This document shows, one piece after another, positions 55,345-64,000 of a DNA stretch of 64,000 nucleotides. The stretch covers positions 17,779,286 through 17,843,285 of the forward strand of contig CM036762.1 in NCBI GenBank assembly GCA_020796225.1, read 5' to 3'. Origin of the DNA: Arion vulgaris. Lineage: Eukaryota; Mollusca; Gastropoda; Stylommatophora; Arionidae. Numbering within the stretch: the first letter of the stretch is position 1; every line of letters begins with the position of its first letter. Both the position numbers and the translations under genes were made by a program. The notes under the pieces are model-generated. The model worked only from the letters and a program-made list of their open reading frames with translations. It made no database searches and was not told the DNA's origin.

Positions 55345-57022
55345 AGGCGGGTTCATATTTGTGTGACAGGTCAGCAATGTTCACTGCAAAGATCATATTT
55401 GTGTGACAGGTCAGCAATGTTCACTGCAAAGATCATATTTGTGTGACAGGTCAGCAATGTTCACTGCAAAGTTCATATTTGTGTGACAGGTCAGCAATGT
55501 TCACTGCAAAGTTCATATTTGTGTGACAGGTCAGCAATGTTCACTGTAAAGTTCATATTTGTGTGACAGGTCAGCAATGCTCACTGCAAAGTTCATATTT
55601 GTGTGACAGGTCAGCAATGTTCACTGCAAAGTTCATATTTGTGTCATAAGTCAGCAATGTTCACTGCAAAGATCTTATTTGTGTGACAGGTCAGCAATGT
55701 TCACTGCAAAGATCATATTTGTGTGACAGGTCAGCAATGTTCACAATGTTCACTGCAAAGATCATATTTGTGTGACAGGTCAGCAATGTTCACTGCAAAG
55801 TTCATATTTGTGTCATAAGTCAGCAATGTTCACTGCAAAGATCATATTTGTGTGACAGGTCAGCAATGTTCACTGCAAAGTTCATATTTGTGTGACAGGT
55901 CAGCAATGCTCACTGTAAAGATCATATTTTTGTGACAGGTCAGCAATGCTCACTGCAAAGTTCATATTTGTGTGACAGGTCAGCAATGTTCATTGCAAAG
56001 TTCATATTTGTGTGACAGGTCAGCAATGTTCATTGCAAAGTTCATATTTGTGTGACAGGTCAGCAATGTTCATTGCAAAGTTCATATTTGTGTGACAGGT
56101 CAGCAATGCTCACTGCAAAGTTCATATTTGTGTGACAGGTCAGCAATGTTCACTGTAAAGATCATATTTGTGTGACAAGTCAGCAATGCTCACTGAAAAG
56201 TTCATATTTGTGTGACAGGTCAGCAATGCTCACTGCAAAGTTCATATTTAGTGACAGGTCAGCAAAGTTCATATTTGTGTGATAAGTCAGCAATGTTCAC
56301 TGCAAAGATCATATTTGTGTGATAAGTCAGCAATGTTCACTGCAAAGATCATATTTGTGTGATAAGTCAGCAATGTTCATTGCAAAGTTCATATGTGTAT
56401 GACAGATCAGCAATGTTCACTGCAAAGTTCATATTTGTGTGATAGGTCAGTAATGTTCACTGAAAAGTTCATATTTGTGTGACAGGTCAGCAATGTTCAC
56501 TGTAAAGTTCAAATTTGTGTGACAGGTCAGCAATGTTCACTGAAAAGTTCATATTTGTGTGACATGTCAGCAATGTTCACTGCAAAGTTCATATTTGTGT
56601 GACAGGTCAGCAATGCTCACTGCAAAGTTCATATTTGTGTGACAGGTCAACAATGTTCACTGCAAAGTTCATATTTGTGTGACATGTCAGCAATGTTCAC
56701 TGCAAAGTTCATATTTGTGTGACATGTCAGCAATGCTCACTGCAAAGTTCATATTTAGTGACAGGTCAGCAAAGTTCATATTTGTGTGATAAGTCAACAA
56801 TGTTCACTGCAAAGTTCATATGTGTGTGACAGGTCAGCAATGTTCACTGCAAAGTTCATATTTGTGTGACAGGTCAACAATGTTCACTGCAAAGTTCATA
56901 TGTGTGTGACAGGTCAGCAATGTTCACTGCAAAGTTCATATTTGTGTGACAGGTCATCAATGTTCACTGCAAAGTTCATATTTGTGTGACAGGTCATCAA
57001 TGTTCACTGCAAAGTTCATATT
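55345..57022. repeat. 40-bp minisatellite, about 41 units
   Basis: Unit TTCATATTTGTGTGACAGGT plus CAGCAATGTTCACTGCAAAG. Variants (GATCATATT, GATAAGTCAG, TGCTCACTG, TTTAGTGACAGG) cluster in runs, and a short block at about 56220-56280 recurs near 56735-56795, suggesting multi-unit duplication. Confidence 0.95.
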
Positions 57023-57024
57023 TT

Positions 57025-57615
57025 CTAATAAAGTAAAAGATGTCCATCTAATGCTCCATTGTTGTCCTATTTGAGAGTGACCTTTGATATCAATTGTGGG
57101 ATCAAATGTGAGATATGACATCACAAACTCCTGTCGTATACCAGATTTTACATGGACTGTCCGCCCGGAATTATTTAGGCTACAAGAGACCTCCTTAAAG
57201 AAGATAACTATCATGTTAACCCTCTTATGTTTGTGTCCCACGTGGATCGATCGAACATGTTTTCTAGAGATCCCTGTTCTTAGTGTAGGTAAACTAGAGT
57301 TAATAGTCCTATCAAAGACGGACGATAAAACATAGTTTTCGTGTTCAAGTTTGAGCAAGTAAAAACGTTTTTGACAGTTGAAAATGGATAAGAGTGTGCC
57401 GGATATCGCTGCGCTGACTAAATTCCTTAAAACAATATTAAAATAAAATTACTGTTACAGAATTTAACCAACTTCAAAATTACATCGGGGACCCTCGACG
57501 GTGCTGCGGAGTTTGTGCACTGGTGATACGATCTTAGTGTTTAAGAAAGAGATCGAGGAACACATGGGTTATTCCCCGAAGTGCCATGATGATGGTACTA
57601 TCAACCAATCAATCA
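57025..57615 (-). repeat. Three-copy unknown family, copy 3
   Basis: Matches 49620-49910 and resembles 26180-26550 including the end ATCAACCAATCAATCA. The 133-residue minus-strand frame is open partly because it enters the minisatellite. I do not call a gene. Confidence 0.4.
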
Positions 57616-57616
57616 G

Positions 57617-59168
57617 TAAATTGTGGTAGCCCATAGTATCTTATATAATCTGAATGTTGTTTCTGTGATTGATATCCAAATTGTGGTAGCCCATAGTATC
57701 TTATATAATCTGAATGTTGTTTCTGTGCATGATATCCAAATTGTGGTAGCCCATAGTATTTTATATAATCTGAATGTTGTTTCTGTGCATGATATCCAAA
57801 TTGTGGTAGCCCATAGTATCTTATATAATCTGAATGTTGTTTCTGTGCTTGATATCCAAATTGTGGTAGCCCATAGTGTCTTATATAATCTGAATGTTGT
57901 TTCTGTGCATGATATCCAAATTGTGGTAGCCCATAGTATCTTATATAATCTGAATGTTGATTCTGTGCTTGATATCCAAATTGTGGTAGCCCATAGTATC
58001 TTATATAATCTGAATGTTGTTTCTGTGCATGATATCCAAATTGTGGTAGCCCATAGTATCTTATATAATCTGAATGTTGTTTCTCTGCATGATACCCAAA
58101 TTGTGTGCCATAGTATCTTATATAATCTGAATGTTGTTTCTGTGTTTGATAACAATTTGTGGTAGCCCATAGTATCTTATATAATCTGAATGTTGTTTCT
58201 GTGCATGATATCCAAATTGTGGTAGCCCATAGTATCTTATATAATCTGAATGTTGTTTCTGTGCATGATATCCAAATTGTGGTAGCCCATAGTATCTTAT
58301 ATAATCTGAATGTTGTTTCTGTGCATGATATCCAAATTGTGGTAGCCCATAGTATCTTATATAATCTGAATGTTGTTTCTGTGCTGATACCCAAATTGTG
58401 GTAGCCCATAGTATCTTATATAATCTGAATGTTGTTTCTGTGTTTGATATCCAAATTGTGGTAGCCCATAGTATCTTATATAATCTGAATGTTGTTTCTG
58501 TGCATGATATCCAAATTGTGGTAGCCATAGTATCTATATAATCTGAATGTTGTTTCTGTGCTTCGATAACAAATTGTGGTAGCCCATAGTATCTTATAAT
58601 CTGAATGTTGTTTCTGTGATTGATATCCAAATTGTGGTAGTCCATAGTATCTTATATAATCTGAATGTTGTTTCTGTGCATGATATCCAAATTGTGGTAG
58701 CCCATAGTATCTTATATAATCTGAATGTTGATTCTGTGCTTGATATCCAAATTGTGGTAGCCCATAGTATCTTATATAATCTGAATGTTGTTTCTGTGCA
58801 TGATATCCAAATTGTGGTAGCCCATAGTATCTTATATAATCTGAATGTTGATTCTGTGCTTGATATCAAATTGTGGTACCCATAGTATCTTATATAATCT
58901 GAATGTTGTTTCTGTGTTTGATATCCAAATTGTGGTAGCCCATAGTATCTTATATAATCTGAATGTTGTTTCTGTGTTTGATATCCAAATTGTGGTAGCC
59001 CATAGTATCTTATATAATCTGAATGTTGTTTCTGTGCTTGATAACCAAATTGTGGTAGCCCATAGTATCTTATATAATCTGAATGTTGTTTCTGTGATTG
59101 ATATCCAAATTGTGGTAGCCCATAGTATCTTATATAATCTGAATGTTGTTTCTGTGCATGATATCTAC
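57617..59168. repeat. 60-bp minisatellite, about 26 units
   Basis: Unit AAATTGTGGTAGCCCATAGT, ATCTTATATAATCTGAATGT, TGTTTCTGTGCATGATATCC. The variable base pair after CTGTG (CA, CT, AT, TT) types the units. The period keeps long ORFs open on both strands (20-residue repeats); none is judged genuine. Together with the 40-bp array it makes about 3.3 kb of tandem DNA between 55.3 and 59.2 kb. Confidence 0.95.
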
Positions 59169-59239
59169 TCGATGTTGCGTATGTTATATCAAGTAATTCT
59201 TAATGTATGTATGTGTGAGCTACATTTCATTACAAACTC

Positions 59240-59510
59240 ATTCAATTTCAACGTAACTGCGTCTTGTATTTTAATTGGTCGTTATTCTTCATCTTCTCTG
59301 ATAATCGTGATATCGTAACTCCATCTTTTGTGTGGTCTTCATCGTGTTGCGTATTCATTATACTTATTGATATAACTGTTTGTTTAGGACGATACCAGAG
59401 CATTCTTGTCATGTGACTAAACCATTTAATCTGTTTTTAAAAAAAATAAATTGTAGGACTGGTTTCATTCAGTGTCTTCTTCTAATTTCTTCCTTTCTTA
59501 TTTTATTTTT
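59240..59510 (-). pseudogene. LINE C-terminal relic
   Basis: Minus-strand scraps such as FKNRLNGLVT and, in another frame, QIKWFSHMTRMLWYRPKQTV match the WFGH.TRM..Y..KQ block of LINE tails. Decayed. Confidence 0.45.
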
Positions 59511-59524
59511 CTTCCACATACAAA

Positions 59525-60110
59525 GCCATTCTCCTCTGAGGCTCTCCAACACTTGAGATCAAATTACATAGTCCTAGTAATGTGAGGCTCGCCAACACTT
59601 GAAATCAAATTATATAGTCCTAGTAATGTGAGGCTCTCCAACACTTGACATCAAATTACATAGTCCTAGTAATGTGAGGCTCTCCAACACTTGACATCAA
59701 ATTACATAGTCCTAGTAATGTGAGGCTCGCCAACACTTGCCAATAAATTACATAGTCCTAGTAATGTGAGGCTCGCCAACACTTGAAATCAAATTACATA
59801 GTCCTAGTAATGTGAGGCTCTCCAACACTTGACATCAAATTACATAGTCCTAGTAATGTGAGGCTCTCCAACACTTGACATCAAATTACATAGTCCTAGT
59901 AATGTGAGGCTCTCCAACACTTGACATCAAATTACATAGTCCTAGTAATGTGAGGCTCGCCAACACTTGAAATCAAATTACATAGTCCTAGTAATGTGAG
60001 GCTCGCCAACACTTGCCATTAAATTACATAGTCCTAGTAATGTGAGGCTATCCAACACTTGACATCAAATTACATAGTCCTAGTAATGTGAGGCACTATG
60101 AAGAAAATAC
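59525..60110. repeat. 46-bp minisatellite, about 12-13 units
   Basis: Unit GTGAGGCTCTCCAACACTTG, ACATCAAATTACATAGTCCT, AGTAAT. The CTCTCC/CTCGCC and ACATC/AAATC/CCATT variants recur as a higher-order block of about six units. Related to 25290-25450. Confidence 0.93.
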
Positions 60111-60114
60111 TGTG

Positions 60115-60435
60115 AGTGTGTAGCACTTGACGTCTATATACCAAGTTCTAATATTATGAGACTTTTCACACTTCACTTTTAAATACTAAGTTCTAATATT
60201 ATGAGACTTTTCACACTTCACTTTTAAATACTAAGTTCTAATATTATGAGACTTTTCACACTTCACTTTTAAATACTAAGTTCTAATATTATGAGACTTT
60301 TCACACTTCACTTTTAAATACTAAGTTCTAATATTATGAGACTTCTCACACCTTACTTTTAAATACTAAGTTCTAATATTATGAGACTTTTCACACTTCA
60401 CTTTTAAATACTAAGTTCTAATACTGTGATATTTC
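60115..60435. repeat. 45-bp minisatellite, about 6-7 units
   Basis: Unit CTAATATTATGAGACTTTTC, ACACTTCACTTTTAAATACT, AAGTT. It is a diverged relative of the adjacent 46-bp unit (TAGT.CTAATA.T.TGAG shared) and has been amplified separately. Confidence 0.93.
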
Positions 60436-60439
60436 TAAC

Positions 60440-61205
60440 ATATCACATCCCTTTGTCCTTACAAATTATAATATTTATTTTATCAGACGTGCTTATAATG
60501 AAATTTTCTGTTCTTTTATTTATTTAGGAAAAATATCCATTATTTCGGATTTTTAATAGTTTTTTCCTTTTGGGCCTGGGAGAATGATCGAATTTATCAA
60601 TATTCTAATTATTTTACCCCGTTTCTACCGTCACATTATTATTTACGTAAAGTCATTTTAATTTTTCGCTAATACTTCGTCATAATCGAGTGTAAAATAA
60701 AGATTTTAATTAGAAGATCAGATACTTAGTCAATTTCTTTCCAACTAAAGACACATTTTTTGTAATCATCATTATCTCTTGTCTCTCTCCACTGTTTATT
60801 AAACACTCACCCACAACTTGAAAGAACTCTTTAATTGATGTCAAGAAGAGAATAAGAACAGAGATAAATGTTGAATGGTTAATCAATAGCCTAATGAAAA
60901 TTGCTCTATATCACACATCTAAATTCAACAATATATACTTATCTTCTCTTTCAACTCGAAGAGATCAATATAATTATGATCTGATAGATAGATATGTTAC
61001 TGTTTCTTCTCATTAATTAGTTGTGTTATACTATTCTTAAAGTTATGTTGATAAATATCGTGTGTAGTAAGGATCATCATCACTGTACTTCAGAAAGGTT
61101 CATAGTTGCTCCGATCTTCTCTCCAATATCTTTATCAGTGTATAACAACTAATCACACCCGTTCTGTGTTGACTAATCAAATGTCTCGCCTCTCTAAAGA
61201 AAATT
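60440..61205. repeat. Spacer block B, third copy
   Basis: Matches 25620-25930 and 27110-27900. It opens the second copy of the receptor cassette. Confidence 0.8.
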
Positions 61206-61206
61206 G

Positions 61207-61625
61207 TTAATGTCTGGCAGCTTTGATTTTCACTCTGGTGAGGAATGTAAATTTATAAATATTGTGAAAGTCATCTATACATGTTTCTTGTGTGGCGTTG
61301 ATGATATCTGCACTATTCATTGACTGTCCTTCCTTGATTACTGCTGTATCAGCCATGTTATCTGCACGTTCATTTTCTTGTACTTCCACAACAATAAATA
61401 TGAAATGTGTTATTTCTTCTGTGTTCGATGTGACACGCCATCTCTGCCTTATACAGCATGGCTGAATTAATTGTCTGAAGCATATTCACTAAATCTCTCA
61501 GTATACACTAATGTCTAAATTAATGTTTACTAAACCACTTCAGATCAATGGTTACTGCGTTGATATCTATTGTGAGGCTGCTAGTAGTTACATTAAGGGT
61601 ACCACTGTCCTCGTTAACATATTTT
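61207..61625 (-). pseudogene. LINE RNase H domain relic, copy 2
   Basis: The 60-residue minus-strand frame reads VEVQENERADNMADTAVIKE, GQSMNSADIINATQ, the last RNase H block plus the AV..G..M...DI..A segment that follows it in LINEs. Upstream scraps (TIDINAVTIDLKWFSKH, INSAMLYKAEMACHIEH) complete the domain in broken frames. Counterpart of 27945-28655. Confidence 0.75.
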
Positions 61626-61729
61626 GCATCTCAAACTAGCATTAAATGCTTAAGTAATTCGCTTACCACATGTACATATGTAATTATCTTCGACTGTGCT
61701 ACATAACTAGTACATTGATGTTAATATAT

Positions 61730-62528
61730 ATTTTTATAAGAAACAGATTGACAATTGAAGTAGAATAATGATGATAAGGAACCTTTTATCATACCTCGTG
61801 GTATATTGGGGAATAACGCGTTAGTCCTGTATTTTTCGTTTGTCGGCACACGATGGGTAATGTGGTCAACATCACTTCGCCGTCTTTACTTCCAAGTGCT
61901 TATCCTGGTACTTAATTATTTCTGGGTTGACCTGACAGTCGATACAGACGGAACAATATTCCAAGCCTATTGTGGAATTGAACATCGACAACTCTCATAA
62001 GAAGCGAGTTCATTAAAAACTACGCTACTACAGCTCTTAAATGAAGATGATTATTTCAAGAAATCAAATAATCAATTTTATAATTTTGGTATCAATAACC
62101 TACTTAGAAATGTGATTGAGTTCAACTTATTGTGCCCTGGTATACCCCTATTCTGTCATAAATTTATCTGGGATTCAATATATATACTTTTAAAAACAAT
62201 ATAATACTGCATTCTTACTGCACCCCGGACATACACTTTTGTGGCTATATTTTCTTAGTTAGAGAACGTGTGGTGGTGATTTATAGGTTAACTCCCTTCC
62301 TTTACACAATATCTATCGTTATAATTGTTAACGTGTGCAACGTTTTAACCCAAATTCATGTAACCGCAATATAGTGGTACGTGTCAGCAGTTGAAGTACT
62401 TTGAGAACTGTATGTATTCACATAAATACGCTATTATATGCTACGTTATTACGTTCGTCATTGTTTATGAAACGTAGGGACACGTGGTTTATAGTAGACC
62501 AACTGCTTCCAGTTACTGAGTGAACAAG
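61730..62528. repeat. Upstream flank of the intact family II receptor
   Basis: Matches 28900-29700, including AACGTGTGCAACG and CATAAATACGCTATTATATG within 200 bp of the start. Any promoter should lie here, but no clear TATA box stands out. Confidence 0.65.
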
Positions 62529-62530
62529 AT

Positions 62531-63556
62531 ATGAATAGTTCATTAATCTCTCTGGATAATGTCCAGTCAGTTAAACCAAGTGTTTTTATTTCATCTTTTG
62601 GACTATTTATTTGGATTTCTAGTTTCGTCAGTAATCTCCTCAATGTTGTCATCTACTGGAAGATAGGTTTCAAAGACAGTATGAGTGTTGAATTGTTTGC
62701 TCTGTCAGTCACAAATTGTCTAGCAACAGGCTTATATGTAGCTATTAATATGTGTTGCTTTATCGACATACTTTATCCTAACAGTCCCGTTGATATGTGT
62801 GCTCTAGGCTTCTTCGTGTTTGGAAGGGCTTTACATACCATGTACCTAAGTGCGTGTTGGATAACTGTTCTGATATCAATAGAAAGATGTTTCTGTGTAG
62901 TGTCTCCGTTTAAAGTCAAGAAGATATTCACAAGATATCGTTGTGTTATCGCTATATTCACTATCTACATGATACATTTCGGTTTTTATCTCCTTGTATA
63001 CTTACACATAATGGAGTCGGTGGAGGTTCCAACAAATTCATCAGACGACAACATTTCAGAACCAACTAATCGAATGTTAATTTTCATGTATGCTGCAAAA
63101 ACAACAAGTATGAACATGATAGTTGATATTGCAGCAAACTTGGTGTTATCAAATGTATCCATTATTATCGTGATTATCTGCACATTTTGGATGATACATT
63201 CACTAAAGGTATCTTCAAATATTCGTTCTGTATCATCATTGCCTAGGATGCAACCAGATTTTCAAAAGTCAAGGGCAAATTTATCCAGAAAAGAGAAGAA
63301 GATGATAAAATTGGTATTGTCTTTAGCAATTACAATGTCAGTGTGTGGTCTGCTTAGAATAATTTTTAGTACTTTGTATAACACGATATCAAACTTGAAT
63401 ACTGGTTATGTTCTTAATGTTAACATCATATTGTGGACTATGCAAGGAATTGTAAATGTACTCAGTTGTACGATACCTATATTATTTTATCTACTAATGA
63501 ATTCTAACTACAGAACCAAGTTTTACCAAATTGTTGGATACCACAGGACAAAATGA
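62531..63556 (+). CDS. Rhodopsin-like chemosensory GPCR, family II (intact)
   Basis: An uninterrupted single-exon receptor of 341 residues. Membrane segments fall at about 17-43, 53-80, 92-123, 138-160, 195-225, 257-283 and 296-322. The TM1/loop signature KIGFKDSM and the CW.T..IS.ERC.CV..PFKVK.IF.R.RC block link it to family I and to the pseudogenes at 29706 and 44005. The TM3 end is IERC (E118, R119 kept), TM2 has Asn in place of Asp (TNCL), and TM7 ends IPILFY, off the NPxxY consensus. Sequons are N2, N169 and N174. The start is shared with the pseudogene at 29706. It is the only intact plus-strand receptor and is probably a membrane chemosensor of unknown ligand. Confidence 0.92.
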   Translation: MNSSLISLDNVQSVKPSVFISSFGLFIWISSFVSNLLNVVIYWKIGFKDSMSVELFALSVTNCLATGLYVAINMCCFIDILYPNSPVDMCALGFFVFGRALHTMYLSACWITVLISIERCFCVVSPFKVKKIFTRYRCVIAIFTIYMIHFGFYLLVYLHIMESVEVPTNSSDDNISEPTNRMLIFMYAAKTTSMNMIVDIAANLVLSNVSIIIVIICTFWMIHSLKVSSNIRSVSSLPRMQPDFQKSRANLSRKEKKMIKLVLSLAITMSVCGLLRIIFSTLYNTISNLNTGYVLNVNIILWTMQGIVNVLSCTIPILFYLLMNSNYRTKFYQIVGYHRTK

Positions 63557-64000
63557 AGTAATATTCAGTCTGTAAGTGTTGTACATTGAAAGCAAATATA
63601 ATCGAAATCGTATGGTAGCCAGTCACGTGATGCACGATTCTTCTGCTTCTTCTTTTGTAGTCACAATGTTATCGTTATGTTGTTGTAGAACACAAATATA
63701 GAAGAGGAGATAATACCGAATATAAAGTACATGATAAATGCATCTTTCTCAAATGTTCAACTACAAAATTAACAATATAGAAATCCAGTCAAATATAAGT
63801 TAGGATATCGAGGGACATTATCAATAAAACAAAAGAACCGAATTAAGTCAAGATTGGTACACACAATAAGCAAATACATGACAACATACGTAAGATGTAC
63901 AGAACAGCATCCAAAGTGTAGATCATCAAATACTGTAAGATAATAGAAGAAATGCCATTTCAACAAAATACAAGAAATATGTACAAGAAAATAGAATGAT
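63557..64000. other. Receptor downstream flank to window edge
   Basis: The part at 63870-64000 resembles 42650-42790 (GTAGATCATCAAATA, TTCAACAAAATACAAGAAA). No gene. Confidence 0.5.

Noticed and set aside
57609..59318. ORFs up to 266 residues with 20-residue repeats
   Set aside because: Same cause, a 60-bp array. The protein repeats merely mirror the DNA, and overlapping frames on both strands are open at once.

Overview
The window is AT-rich metazoan DNA. It has no operons, no ribosome-binding sites and many minisatellites, and its single-exon receptor genes sit in a sea of decayed retrotransposons. The receptors look like rhodopsin-type chemosensory GPCRs, a family expanded in tandem in gastropod molluscs, and the LINE, Penelope and SINE relics fit a mollusc. 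A heterobranch gastropod is my best guess; species cannot be read from the sequence alone.

The protein-coding content is one chemoreceptor cluster. Family I (N-terminus MS[DE]A.MLxRHHQ, about 360-375 aa) lies only on the minus strand: 3918-5045, 13013-14107, 18589-19674 (one in-frame TGA) and 35708-36835. Family II (about 340 aa) lies only on the plus strand: a relic near 9490-9650, pseudogenes at 29706-30215 and 44005-45100, and an intact gene at 62531-63556. The two families form divergent I<-  ->II pairs, and the spacers of at least two pairs (19.7-29.7 kb and 36.8-44 kb) share the same blocks in the same order. The likely duplicated unit is therefore a divergent receptor pair plus its spacer. 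Several members have lost the arginine of the E/DRY motif.

Region by region: 0-3.3 kb LINE relic, partial TIR element, repeat family R copy 1 and a hAT-type MITE; 3.3-5.8 kb receptor 1; 5.8-13 kb minisatellites, SINE-like and LINE relics and a receptor relic; 13-20 kb receptors 2 and 3 separated by LINE relics and a 33-bp minisatellite of about 36 units; 20-29.7 kb spacer with LINE ends, a SINE with target duplication, a 686-bp TIR element and an RNase H-LINE relic; 29.7-34 kb receptor pseudogene cut by a GC-rich nested repeat complex (family R copy 2, Penelope palindrome); 34.4-37 kb 1.2-kb TIR element and receptor 4; 37-43.2 kb LINE, Penelope and fold-back insertions and a second spacer; 44-45 kb receptor pseudogene; 45.6-59.5 kb family R copy 3, LINEs and very long minisatellites (40-bp, 60-bp, 64-bp units); 59.5-63.6 kb a second copy of the RNase H-LINE plus family II receptor cassette, here with an intact gene.

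If intact, the receptors would be plasma-membrane proteins signalling through G proteins in sensory cells. Nothing else in the window encodes a convincing host protein. The main biological story is how a tandem chemoreceptor cluster duplicates, decays and accumulates insertions. Many insertions can be polarised because an empty paralogous site lies elsewhere in the window.
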